Positions 53,420-62,258 of a stretch of 64,000 bases of DNA are shown piece after piece. This DNA comes from Gracilaria domingensis (taxonomy: Eukaryota > Rhodophyta > Florideophyceae > Gracilariales > Gracilariaceae), in contig VCMS01000091.1 of the NCBI GenBank assembly GCA_022539475.1, positions 124,001 to 188,000 of the forward strand, given 5' to 3'. The notes beneath the pieces were generated by a model, which was not told the DNA's origin, did not search any database, and worked only from the letters and a program-made list of their open reading frames with translations. Made by a program: the position numbers and the translations under genes. Each line of letters starts with the position of its first letter. Within the stretch, counting starts at the first letter, position 1.

Positions 53420-54226
53420 ATGAGTGCCACCTACAGCCACACGCGCCGCTTGCACGCCGTCGCAAACCGCCTCCACACCTCGTCCCCGACACTCCCTAAC
53501 TTCCTGCACCTCGCGCAGCGTAGCAGCTCGTACTTCTACCGTCCCCAGTCACTCCCTTCGCCGCCCAGCGCGCCGCTCCCGACTTGCCTCGTCACAAAAT
53601 GTGAGGCATGGCTAACCTCGCTTGAGCGCGGCGATGATTCGGTTGTTCGTCGCCTTGGCGCTGTGATACAGCGTCTTACCGTCGCTGACGTCTCTCTGTT
53701 GCGCGCGGCGGCGCGAGATGATGGCCATGTGTTGAACGCGCTTCGCGTACAATTGGGTGAAATGGTTTGTCCACCATTCGAGCGTGCCACGGCCGATACG
53801 TGCGCAGAGTTTCTACCGAGGCTGGTGCAACGCCGACTGACCACGCGCTGTGATGTGGATTGGCCCACCATCGGAGTGGCATACGCACTGCTTTGGCGCT
53901 GGTATGGTACGGCGGGCGGGGAGCGACAATGGTGGTCTTCTTTGCTGCGCGTGTTAGACTTCATGTGGCACGACGCTGATAACGCGTCGCTCATGTTTTT
54001 GCTGCCGTTTGTTATGGTCACCGAGTGTCCAGACATTCGCGTGCTGTGTGAGCTGTTTCAAGTGTTACGATGCGGCCATGACTTCTCGGTGTTTACTGCG
54101 ATGCGTTTTGTGTTCATGTTGCCAGTGCACTCGCTGTCATCATCCCAGCGCTCCGCTTTGTTGGAAAGTGCAGTGTCATTTCCAGAGGAGCTTTTCATCA
54201 CGCTCGTGCAGCAGCTTGCAGAATGA
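53420..54226 (+). CDS. Unknown protein, 268 aa
   Basis: The frame is open from 53297, but the methionine at 53420 (MSATYSHTRRLHAVANRLHTSS) gives an Arg/His/Ser-rich start that looks like an organelle-targeting peptide and leaves room for the shared promoter. The rest is helical and Leu/Arg/Trp-rich (DWPTIGVAYALLWRWYGTAGG; VLDFMWHDADNASLMFLLPFVM), without recognised motif. Codon use is like its neighbours, and its position between two real genes with 22 bp to the next stop supports it as a gene. It may belong to a helical-repeat (RAP/OPR-like) group, but that is a guess. Confidence 0.55.
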   Translation: MSATYSHTRRLHAVANRLHTSSPTLPNFLHLAQRSSSYFYRPQSLPSPPSAPLPTCLVTKCEAWLTSLERGDDSVVRRLGAVIQRLTVADVSLLRAAARDDGHVLNALRVQLGEMVCPPFERATADTCAEFLPRLVQRRLTTRCDVDWPTIGVAYALLWRWYGTAGGERQWWSSLLRVLDFMWHDADNASLMFLLPFVMVTECPDIRVLCELFQVLRCGHDFSVFTAMRFVFMLPVHSLSSSQRSALLESAVSFPEELFITLVQQLAE

Positions 54227-54230
54227 CCTT

Positions 54231-54246
54231 TCTCCCTAGAGGGAGA
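54231..54246. terminator. Interrupted palindrome between convergent stops
   Basis: TCTCCCT, 2 nt, AGGGAGA sits in the 22-bp gap between the stop codons of the unknown gene and the ABC permease gene. The arms are too close for a normal hairpin in RNA, but any 3' processing signals of the two genes must overlap here or in each other's coding sequence. Confidence 0.35.
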
Positions 54247-54248
54247 GA

Positions 54249-56516
54249 TCACATGCGGTACTTGGTTTCTGCCAGTCGATACAAAGGCCCCCAGACGAAC
54301 TTATTCGTCAATAACACTAGCACGCTCATCACAACCGTGCCCGCCAGCAACAGCGCATAATTCCCAGATGCAGCCGCTTCTGAAATCAATGCGCCCAAAC
54401 CATGCGTCTTCAAAACGCCGCCCTGAAACACCACATATTCCGACACAATCGAAGCATTCCACGCGCCACCCACAGCCGTCACCACGCCCGTGATTAAGTA
54501 CGGGAAGATTCCTGGTAAAACTAGATTCTTCCATCGTTTCAGCACACCTTCTTTGTTGTACACGCTATCCACATCAAACAGCTCCCCCGGTATAGCTTGA
54601 GCGCCCGCAATAACGTTGAACAATACGTACCACATCGTCCCCAACATCATCAGAGCCACCGATCCGATTTCAAGCCCGCCACCAAGACGCGCCAGAAACA
54701 GTAGCAAGAACGGGAACAAAGCCGTTGCTGGCACCGAGGCTGCAATCTGCACAATTGGTTGTACCGTCGCTGATAGCTTTGCATTTCTTCCGATTGCCAC
54801 ACCGGCTGGTACCGTCCATGACAACGATAGACCCAATGCAGCCAACACTCTTCCAAACGTTGCCATTGCCGCCGTGCCGATTAGGAGCCACGAATCCCAG
54901 TCAAGTGCGTTCACTAGATGTCCCGCTTGCCATACACCGTATGCAATACCGACGCAGCTGCCAATTAGCAGCAATCCCGGGAGCAATTTAGCCAGTATAG
55001 GTGATAGAACTTCACTAACATACCCTAACGCTTGCACACAGACGCGGAAAGCGGAGACAATAAACGCTCCTCCATTTCCCTCAAGATATGACGAGTTCGA
55101 GTCGCTCTTCGCTGCTGCTGGTTTCTTCCCTTCGTTTGATGGCATTAGCTCACCTGTCACTGTGTTTTTGAAATGCAGATTGACGAAATTCTCCCATGCT
55201 GGTGCTATCAGTGATGAGTGAATCTTCCTCATCAATACTGATTTTTGGAACGTGTTGAGAACAATCGAACGTGGTCTACTTTCCTCATTTGTAGATCCAT
55301 ACGTAAACTTTGTTGACCAAGCAATCAAAGGCCGCCACATTAAGAAATCAATAACCACAATGATCGCAATGATGACCAGCAAACCTGCAAAGATTGCAGT
55401 ATAATTGGATGTCTCCGCCGCAACCGCTAGGTATGATCCAATTCCCGGTAATTTGAAGTCACGATTCCCGAGTTCGAAGCTCTCAATAGAAATCAGGAAG
55501 AACCAACCACCGGCCACAGATATGATCGAATTCCACACAAGACCAATCGCACCTGCTGGCAACTCAAGTACCCAAAAGCGTTTCCACGGGGAAAGGCGGA
55601 ATGTCTGTGAAACGTCATATAAATCATGAGGAATACAGCTCAGGCTTTGATAAAACCCGAGTAGCATGTTCCACGCCATACTTGTAAACAGCAGCAACAC
55701 AGCAGCTAACTCGATGCCAATTCTCGCGCCGGGAAATATTGCAATCAAGCCAAGTACCACTCCAGGAAGGAACGAAAGCAAAGGAATAGATTGTAGTACA
55801 TCTATCACCAACATCAAAAGTCTGGCCGCAAACTTGATACGATAGGCAATATAGGCATATCCAAGGGAGAATATTAAAGAAACAAAGTACCCTGCAACCA
55901 TGCGCGTAAGCGACTGCGCAGCGTACCATGGAAGCACTCTAAGAGACGTGTCTATTACCAAAGCAGAGTATGGGGCGGATGAAAATAGGCTACCTGTAGT
56001 GAAGACAAGTCCGTATACAATGGCAACGATAGCAAATACGATAGCAACATCAGTGAGATAGGAGGTTTGAAAAAGAGCCCTGGGTGAAGGCAGCTTGTTC
56101 CATATCACGGGTCTGTCATCATCGTCAGACTCTATAAGAATATCATCTTCAACATGAGAATCATCTTCAAGAACGAATGTTTCATCTGGTTCTTCATCAC
56201 GAATTTGCTCTTCGTTCACGACTTCTTCGTCGTTTTTTGCTCTCGAATTGGCGTTCTCCTTGTCACTCATGAACACACCATTCAATCGAGCATTCTTTCT
56301 CCATGGTGAGGTGTCATGAAGCGGGCGGAAAGTGCGAGATCTTCGACATCGCAGACTAGATGGCGAAGTCGTGAAAGAGGAATGTGGTACAGGAGTCAAG
56401 TTCACGAACGCAACCATGGGCCATAAAAAGGGAATGTGTGAATTGGTGGGACACGGCGGGGTGGATACAAAACACGTTGACAGCAGTGAATCGCGTTGGA
56501 TATGTTTAACTAACAA
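54249..56516 (-). CDS. ABC transporter permease, two fused binding-protein-type domains
   Basis: 755 aa, one exon. The frame starts at 56516; methionines at 56417 (MVAFVNLTPVPHSSF) and 56267 (MSDKENANS) are alternatives. The 56417 start gives a Ser/Arg-rich targeting-like peptide. An acidic stretch (about 95-135) precedes two permease modules, about 145-410 and 515-755, each with about six membrane spans and an EAA-type loop (LYDVSQTFRLSPWKRFWVLELPAG; LFDVDSVYNKEGVLKRWKNL). These loops dock on an ATPase. The modules resemble NitT/TauT-type bacterial importers for nitrate, sulfonate or related anions. Such a permease in a nuclear genome with a targeting-like N-terminus suggests a plastid envelope transporter of bacterial descent. 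The ATPase and substrate-binding subunits are not in this window. Confidence 0.85.
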   Translation of the reverse strand: MLVKHIQRDSLLSTCFVSTPPCPTNSHIPFLWPMVAFVNLTPVPHSSFTTSPSSLRCRRSRTFRPLHDTSPWRKNARLNGVFMSDKENANSRAKNDEEVVNEEQIRDEEPDETFVLEDDSHVEDDILIESDDDDRPVIWNKLPSPRALFQTSYLTDVAIVFAIVAIVYGLVFTTGSLFSSAPYSALVIDTSLRVLPWYAAQSLTRMVAGYFVSLIFSLGYAYIAYRIKFAARLLMLVIDVLQSIPLLSFLPGVVLGLIAIFPGARIGIELAAVLLLFTSMAWNMLLGFYQSLSCIPHDLYDVSQTFRLSPWKRFWVLELPAGAIGLVWNSIISVAGGWFFLISIESFELGNRDFKLPGIGSYLAVAAETSNYTAIFAGLLVIIAIIVVIDFLMWRPLIAWSTKFTYGSTNEESRPRSIVLNTFQKSVLMRKIHSSLIAPAWENFVNLHFKNTVTGELMPSNEGKKPAAAKSDSNSSYLEGNGGAFIVSAFRVCVQALGYVSEVLSPILAKLLPGLLLIGSCVGIAYGVWQAGHLVNALDWDSWLLIGTAAMATFGRVLAALGLSLSWTVPAGVAIGRNAKLSATVQPIVQIAASVPATALFPFLLLFLARLGGGLEIGSVALMMLGTMWYVLFNVIAGAQAIPGELFDVDSVYNKEGVLKRWKNLVLPGIFPYLITGVVTAVGGAWNASIVSEYVVFQGGVLKTHGLGALISEAAASGNYALLLAGTVVMSVLVLLTNKFVWGPLYRLAETKYRM

Positions 56517-57012
56517 TGGCTATGAACATGAAGGGAAGGGACTCGGACACCTCGAAGGACGGAAAGATGGACGGGGCATACGAGAAAGGCGTAATAGGCA
56601 AAGCGAATGGGGCGAGGTGCGGATGAAGGTGGTGCGATTGACATGTTCAGATTGCGAGCTGGTGGTGAACCATCCTTGCGCAGGAACACTGTATGCGTGC
56701 AAAATGTCTTGTACGTGTCATCAAGAAACGGGCCCATGCATCAAATTCATCGACGACGACAATCTGCATCCGTTTCTGGGCCTCGTTTTTGTTACGTGAG
56801 AGAAATTCACATGGGCTGGACGCATTGGTCGCTTGAAGCAGGGGCGACGACCTCGTTAATTAACACAGCGAAGCTATATCGGGACAGAGCAGACGTGCAG
56901 TTTTACGATTTGAGCAACAGGACGTTGCGCTGTGAGTACGTGTTGTGCGGACGGTTGGTGTGGCGGTAGGGGCAGTTTTAGCAGCGCTGCGGATGTGAAG
57001 ATGGATGACGTG
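56517..57012. other. Intergenic, permease 5' region
   Basis: About 500 bp between the permease start and the stop of the OB-fold gene on the same strand. Plus-strand frames here have no recognisable motif. No repeat seen. Confidence 0.5.
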
Positions 57013-57450
57013 CTACGATCCAGCAGAAAGCTGTCGATAGACAAGTTGGGAGAAGTTGGGATCCGATTGCACCGGTTGCGGGATAGCACGAAAGGTGTCG
57101 TGAACGGAGGCCCACTTATCCATGGTAAGGCGCATACAATTGTTGATAAGCTTGACTCGTACGTTGTGTAACTCTACGACTTGGCCAACAGTCAATTTGT
57201 CACACAAGGCTAGAACATAGAAATCAGAGTCTTGAGTCAGTAGACAGCCATCGCTCCACCAGAGGCGGAAAAGAGCACTCGAAATGTGCAACATACCGTC
57301 GTGTGCGTTGAGTAGCATAGAACCAGTGTGATCCGCCACAACAACGTGCTGAAAAACGTGCCGCTTGCCGCTGTTATCAACGCTCTCAGACACAGTTTTC
57401 TTGCTCAAAACCTGCACAACAAGCTTCTGGCCGCTGACGCCCGGCGCCAT
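57013..57450 (-). CDS. OB-fold nucleic-acid-binding protein, SOSS-B/At4g28440-like
   Basis: 145 aa from ATG 57450. The pattern is that of single-domain OB-fold proteins: QKLVVQVLSKKTVSE (strand 1), HVFQHVVVADHTGSMLL (strands 2-3), FYVLALCDKLTVGQVVELHNVRVKLINNCMRL (strands 4-5), as in SOSS-B/hSSB and the plant At4g28440 group. It probably binds single-stranded DNA or RNA. A possible upstream exon reads MATPRNRLQ at 57592-57566, followed by a GTTTGT donor and an AATCAG acceptor just before 57450 (about 115-nt intron, in phase). Divergent from the kinase gene. Confidence 0.7.
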   Translation of the reverse strand: MAPGVSGQKLVVQVLSKKTVSESVDNSGKRHVFQHVVVADHTGSMLLNAHDGMLHISSALFRLWWSDGCLLTQDSDFYVLALCDKLTVGQVVELHNVRVKLINNCMRLTMDKWASVHDTFRAIPQPVQSDPNFSQLVYRQLSAGS

Positions 57451-57978
57451 CTGATTCAAGCAGGAGTCTGCGGCCCGGCAGAAGAAGAAGCGGTCAGCAC
57501 GACGGATTCTGAACGCATGGCAAGCGCGCGCCGCAAACGCAGCAAAAGAAGCAACTCACAAACCTGCAACCTATTCCTCGGAGTCGCCATGTTCGCGTGC
57601 GCGAGCGGCGCGGCGCGGGCGCGTCCGCGCTGGCGCGCCGACGCAAACACGCAAGGGCGCGCGCGCACGCGTGCTGGCCGCGCACCGGTGCGCGCGCCGC
57701 GCACGTGATTGGGCAGCTGCAAATTTTACCCAACCGCCACGCGCACATTGCGCACTCTGCAGAGTCTGCACAGCCTCGGCTCGCAAAAAGTGCGCCCGCG
57801 CCAACGTACCCCGCTTAGATACCGCGCGCTCGCCTTTACCGCCCTTCACCCGCCGCGCTGCTCATCCCCCCCCCCCCTTCCCCCGCTCTCTCAAGCCGCC
57901 TGCTCCACGCTCCCGCGCAGGCCCCCTTCCGCTCTCGCGTGGCGCGGATATGAGCCGCTTCCAGACCTTGGTATCTCC
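57451..57978. promoter_or_regulatory. Divergent promoter, GC-rich
   Basis: Between the OB-fold and kinase starts. CACGTG at 57702-57707 is directly followed by ATTGG (a CCAAT box on the minus strand). A C-run (57868-57880) and pyrimidine-rich leader precede the kinase ATG. Confidence 0.45.
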
Positions 57979-59145
57979 ATGTCACATTTGAGGTACGGCA
58001 TTGTCGGACTTCGTGCTGGTTATCTTCGTCAAGATTCGCGTCCGTTGGCGTTTATTCCCATCAAGGCGGTCAGATACGCTCGTCTGGAAGGCACCAGACT
58101 CAGCCTCGCAAAGGGCCCGTATGGCGAGGTTATCTGGTCGTTCGATATCGCAGGAAACGTGATTGAAACCAACGGCGATGATAGGAAACTCGCCATTTTC
58201 ATCTTGGATAGTCAGAGGAGGAAACGTCGCGTCATGCTGCTGTCCACCTTGGACGATAAGTCGTTTGCGAGATGGAGTGCCTGGCTTAGCAGGGCCAGCA
58301 AATCCGTGCTTGAGATGCACTACACCATGACGCGCTTGATAAGCAAAGGCGCGTTTGCGCGCGTCGTGTTGGGCAATGACATGCATAACGGCCAACAAGT
58401 GGCCATCAAGCTCATCGAGAAGAGCAATGCGCCGCCCTCGGAACGAAAGTACTTTGAACGCGAGGTGAAGATCATGCAATCGCTGTCGCATCCAAACATT
58501 GTGCAGTGCTACGACGTGTTTGACAACCGCCTCCGCACAAGAATTGTCATGGAATACATTCAAGGCGGCACGCTGTCCGACCTCATCTCCCGCACCAACG
58601 GCGCGTTACCAGAAGCCACCGCGCGCCATCTTATGAAGGACATTCTGTGCGGCGTAGAGTACCTTCACGACATGCACACAGTGCACCGCGACTTGAAACC
58701 AGACAATTGTCTACTGACCACAAGCAAGCCGCTGGAGGCGCGAGTGAAGCTAAGTGACTTTGGTCTTTCCAACTTTGTAGCCGATAACGAGCGACAGCCG
58801 TGTCACCCGGGGGACGAGAACGACGTGTACACCAGCGCAGTAGGTAGCCCAGGCTTTGTCGCGCCGGAAATTTTCGAAGCTCGGTACGGAACGGCGGTGG
58901 ATATGTGGTCATGCGGAGTGATTCTTTACATGCTATTGAGCGGTGGCAAGATGCCTTTCGCGGGCAAATCGCTGTCCCAAATCATTACTCACGCCAAGAA
59001 AGGCGAGTTTCGATTCGAAAGCGCGATTCCGAACGTATCTTGCAGCGCGAAACATCTGTTACGAGGGTTGCTCAACGTGGACGAGAAACAACGATTGACC
59101 GCAAAACAAGCGCTGGATCACCGATGGTTCCGCGAAAAGCTGTGA
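57979..59145 (+). CDS. CAMK-like serine/threonine kinase with N-terminal PH-like domain
   Basis: 388 aa from ATG 57979; the frame is open from 57709, but the extra part is the GC-rich leader. Residues about 1-108 look like a PH domain (repeated beta strands, ending in a helix with WSAWLSRASKS). The kinase domain spans about 114-386: glycine loop SKGAFARVV (122-130), VAIK Lys 144, HRDLKPDN (236-243), DFG (260-262) and VAPE (294-297). The GSPGFVAPE and VDMWSCGVILYMLLSGG blocks fit CAMK-group kinases. No calmodulin-binding tail or EF-hands. A PH domain before a CAMK-type kinase recalls protein kinase D, but the C1 domains are absent. It likely acts at membranes with phosphoinositides; substrates unknown. 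Confidence 0.85.
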   Translation: MSHLRYGIVGLRAGYLRQDSRPLAFIPIKAVRYARLEGTRLSLAKGPYGEVIWSFDIAGNVIETNGDDRKLAIFILDSQRRKRRVMLLSTLDDKSFARWSAWLSRASKSVLEMHYTMTRLISKGAFARVVLGNDMHNGQQVAIKLIEKSNAPPSERKYFEREVKIMQSLSHPNIVQCYDVFDNRLRTRIVMEYIQGGTLSDLISRTNGALPEATARHLMKDILCGVEYLHDMHTVHRDLKPDNCLLTTSKPLEARVKLSDFGLSNFVADNERQPCHPGDENDVYTSAVGSPGFVAPEIFEARYGTAVDMWSCGVILYMLLSGGKMPFAGKSLSQIITHAKKGEFRFESAIPNVSCSAKHLLRGLLNVDEKQRLTAKQALDHRWFREKL

Positions 59146-59296
59146 GAAGATATATTCAGATTGGCCGAGCTTTTGTACATACTGCGAACAGGGGCGAACA
59201 ATTTTTGTAAAGTAGAGCACAACAAACAAACAAGTGATGAAGAAAGTTTATTTCACCATCGACAAGAGAACATAGAGAGCTTTTTTGTTTTCTTTT

Positions 59297-59828
59297 CTAC
59301 GCGTTTAGACTTAGACATTGCCCAGCTTGAGTGTCCATCTCGGCTTGACCCTTTGTGGTGAGTCGTCGGCCCCCACGCGGATCCTTCTCAATGACGCCGA
59401 GTCGCTCCAGTTGTTGCAGGGCGTTTCGAATCAAACCGCCGGCGGCCTTCGAACTGCGAGAGGGCTTCATTCCTCTTCTCTGGCGGGTGCCGTAGATCTT
59501 TCTAAACTCGCCCGTACCAATACCGCCGCGAATGTAGATCTTTCTCGCAATGGACGCTGCGCAAAAACGCGGGGACGAGAAAAGGGGGTCAGACTCAACT
59601 TCGCGCGACGATGCTTTTGACCAAGAGGCGATTCGCAGACAGTGACGTACCAATCCTAATGTAGAGCCAGTCCTGATCGTACGGGGCGAGCTCCTTGCTG
59701 GGGGCGGTCTTGACGGTATCGACCCACGGCGGCAACTCAACCAATCCCACTCGCTTGAGGTACGCGGCGTACGTGGTGATGAACTCCGCAGCCGGCACGT
59801 CCTTGACGGTGCATCCGTTGGCGGCCAT
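59297..59828 (-). CDS. RPS19: 40S ribosomal protein S19 (eS19), two exons
   Basis: Exon 1 is 59828-59651 (59 codons plus 1 nt); exon 2 is 59556-59297. The 94-nt intron (59650-59557) has GTACGT and GCGCAG borders and restores [16 protein letters not shown] across the joint. The product is 145 aa, the standard length. Seen: [75 protein letters not shown]. eS19 sits in the head of the small subunit and is needed for 18S rRNA 3' maturation. Convergent with the kinase gene, 151 bp apart. Confidence 0.95.
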
Positions 59829-60145
59829 CGCGAAAACAACGCAACAAGCAACAAACAAGCGGCTGCACGCGGCGGAAATGCGAACGAGACGAGGACGTGC
59901 ACGCAGCAGCACAAACTTTGTCGATCCGCCGAGCAGCGCGCGGCGCGCCGCCGTCGACGGCGCCACCAGCGCGGTGACACACGCGCGCGCCCCGCCGGCG
60001 GCACGTGGCCGACGTGGCGAGGATCACACGTGTGCACGGATTGCTGGCGCTGCTGCTGGATCTCGTTTGCTCCCACACACAAGGTTTTGCAATTTGATGC
60101 GCTCATCTCTGACGGCTTTCGCGCAGCGCGGCAGCCAGCACGCCG
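59829..60145. promoter_or_regulatory. Divergent promoter with two CACGTG boxes
   Basis: 317 bp between the RPS19 and fibrillin starts. CACGTG at 60002-60007 and 60027-60032 (the second within ACACGTGT). Confidence 0.45.
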
Positions 60146-61078
60146 ATGGCCGCCGCCTTCGTCGCGCACGCGGCGCTCTTCCCGAGTCTTGCCGCATCGC
60201 ACTGCCTCCGCCAGCCGCTCGCCAACCACCGCCAGCATCGCCGCCGCCCCCGCCGCCCCATCGCTTCATCGCCGCGTGCCGCATACGCAGCAGATGCGTC
60301 GCGGACGTCGCCGCCCGACGTCGGCGCGCTCGTCGACGCGCTGCTGACCACCACGCGCAACGCCGACGCCGGCACGCGGCTCACCGCCTCGCAGCGACAG
60401 TCGACCGAGGCCATCATTCGCACGCTCAACCAGATAGGCTCCTATCGTCGAAACCCTCTCTCAGATGCGTCCATCTTCTCCAACTACAGCGTGGTGTACA
60501 CCTCGCAGCCACAGGACGCGCCGGCGGCCGGCGGGCGCTTTCGCACCGCGTTTGCGCGCACGCTGCTGAGGAGCACGGGCTTGTTTCAGCATTTGCTGCC
60601 GCCGGACGTCGCGGTGAACCTGGTGTGCTTCCGCATTCTGGGCGTGGTGCACGGCTGCGTGGCGTTGAAGGGTACGTTTCGCGCGCTGGAGGAGCAGCCC
60701 AACGCCGTGCGCGTGCAGTTTGAACCGCCCAGAGTGCGAATTGGGAACGCCGTGTTCCAGTTTGGCTCCGAGTCCAGTGTGCGTCTGTCGGCCAGTTATT
60801 TGGACGACCGGTTGAGGTTGGGTGTCGGCGGTCGCGGCAGTTTGTTTGCGTTTGCAAAAGACGAGCATGCAAACTCGCAGCTGGCGCAGCAATGGAGGTA
60901 TATATTCGACGCCAAACCGTTGTCGCCGTTGCTGCTGCTCGCACCGCCGCTGCTGCTGCTGGCGGCGCTTTTCGTGAACGCGTGGGGCGTGCGACTGGGC
61001 TCGCTGGCAGCGATAGGGGTAATAGTGTTTATACTAGGCCGACGACAAGCACAACGCGCCAGCTCTACTAGCACCTAA
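60146..61078 (+). CDS. Plastid lipid-associated protein (PAP/fibrillin) with C-terminal membrane spans
   Basis: 310 aa, one exon. Residues 1-50 form an Ala/Arg/His/Pro-rich transit peptide. The PAP/fibrillin domain covers about 58-255: helix with TASQRQSTEAIIRTLNQIG, then SIFSNYSVVYTSQP (the usual WxLLYTS strand), the LVCFRILGVVHGCVALKGTF strand, and a late DDRLRLGVGGRGSLFAFAK. Two hydrophobic segments (about 264-283 and 286-303) follow, unusual for classical plastoglobule fibrillins and suggesting anchoring in thylakoid or envelope. Fibrillins shape plastoglobules and bind quinones or lipids; which subclass is not clear. Divergent from RPS19. Confidence 0.82.
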   Translation: MAAAFVAHAALFPSLAASHCLRQPLANHRQHRRRPRRPIASSPRAAYAADASRTSPPDVGALVDALLTTTRNADAGTRLTASQRQSTEAIIRTLNQIGSYRRNPLSDASIFSNYSVVYTSQPQDAPAAGGRFRTAFARTLLRSTGLFQHLLPPDVAVNLVCFRILGVVHGCVALKGTFRALEEQPNAVRVQFEPPRVRIGNAVFQFGSESSVRLSASYLDDRLRLGVGGRGSLFAFAKDEHANSQLAQQWRYIFDAKPLSPLLLLAPPLLLLAALFVNAWGVRLGSLAAIGVIVFILGRRQAQRASSTST

Positions 61079-61343
61079 CAGATAGAATGGCAACACAAGA
61101 GGGCAACAAAAGCCGTAAACTTAATACAAGGCGCAGTACAAGGCAAGCACAAGCACACAAGTTTAAGAGCTCGAAACGGAAAACGTCTGTGCTTGCAAGG
61201 CAGCACGCACGTAGTACCAAAAAAGAAAAAAAAAGAAAAGGAGCGTGTTGTGTATAGAAAAGCTACGAGGCAGTTACGAAGCGCTAGCGGAGTGTATCGG
61301 GCAACTTGGTGGTTAGGAGATCAAACAATCACAGAGCGCCAGC

Positions 61344-61844
61344 TTACTTGGCGATTTGTTGCTTGAGCGTCGCGTATGCCACCTCGTCCGGCTCCGTGGT
61401 CTGAATGGTCTTTTGCACCGGCATCTTGGACGTGACAGCTTCCAACGACGTCGAGTACGTCCTACAAACACACAACAGCGCACAGAAGAAAAGTTAGCTC
61501 ACTCAAAAGCACGTTACTGAATGAAATGAATCAACGTACATCTTGAAACGAATAGGGGTGCTTTCCGGCGTCCAGGTGATCATGACCACCTTGGACTTGG
61601 TGACGGTTGGCGTCTCCTTCCAAGGGAAATCGGTGACCAGGTAGCGCCCTTCGTTGGACGGAAGAGTCTTGACAAACGCCTTCCACCCGGCTTCCGGATC
61701 GTCGCCAAACGTGGGCACGGTGGTCTCCAATTCAACAGAGGTCATGTCGCTGTTGATCTTGAGAACAACGCAGGCGGCGTCCCTCTTGTTGAGCGCGCCG
61801 TACGCATCCAGACACTTTTGAGCAATGGGCATTCCACTAGCCAT
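61344..61844 (-). CDS. ADF: Actin-depolymerizing factor / cofilin, two exons
   Basis: Exon 1 is 61844-61540 (101 codons plus 2 nt); exon 2 is 61461-61344. The 78-nt intron (61539-61462) has GTACGT and TTTGTAG borders. The product is 140 aa, a normal ADF length. Seen: MASGMPIAQKCLDAYGALN (N-terminal Ser-containing start), RYLVTDFPWKETPTVTKSKVVMITWTPESTPIRFKMTYSTSLEAV with the actin-binding helix spanning the exon joint, and a C-terminal LKQQIAK helix. It severs and depolymerises actin filaments; Ser3 is the usual inhibitory phosphorylation site and is present. Exon 2 is convergent with the fibrillin gene. Confidence 0.93.
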
Positions 61845-62258
61845 CTCGACAGGTTGAGCAGTGAGCTAAAGTTTAACACAGCAACGACACGCGGGCCCGG
61901 AGTTTTGGCAAAACGAAGACGATTAGGAAGCGACGGGTAGACGCGAACTGGGCGCGGCGCAGGAAAAGTGGCGGTAGAGCACGTATCTTATGTATGTAGC
62001 GGCGTACGCGCGCGCGAATGTCAGGCCATCAGCGGAGCGAACGGCCCGTCAAAAGCGACGGAAAAGGCGGCCGCCACCGCGCGCTGTCAGCCGCGCGCCT
62101 CCACGCACGGCGTGCGACGCGCCGCTCCGCGCCACGTATCCACGCAGCCGCCAACGGGTCGCTCCCCTCCCCCCGCGCAGAGCGTCTGGAAGCGACACCG
62201 GCAGATGCCATCTGCTTTACTGCTAACCCTTAGCTCTATCTTAGCTAGGCCAGCGACG
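61845..62258. other. Intergenic, GC-rich, ADF upstream region
   Basis: 414 bp between the ADF start and the stop of the next minus-strand gene. No CACGTG, no repeat. Plus-strand frames crossing it are compositional. Confidence 0.5.

Noticed and set aside
59557-60238. 313-codon minus frame reading from 60238 into RPS19 exon 2
   Set aside because: The upstream part is GC-rich intergenic and intron; the splice joint at 59651/59556 gives a standard RPS19.
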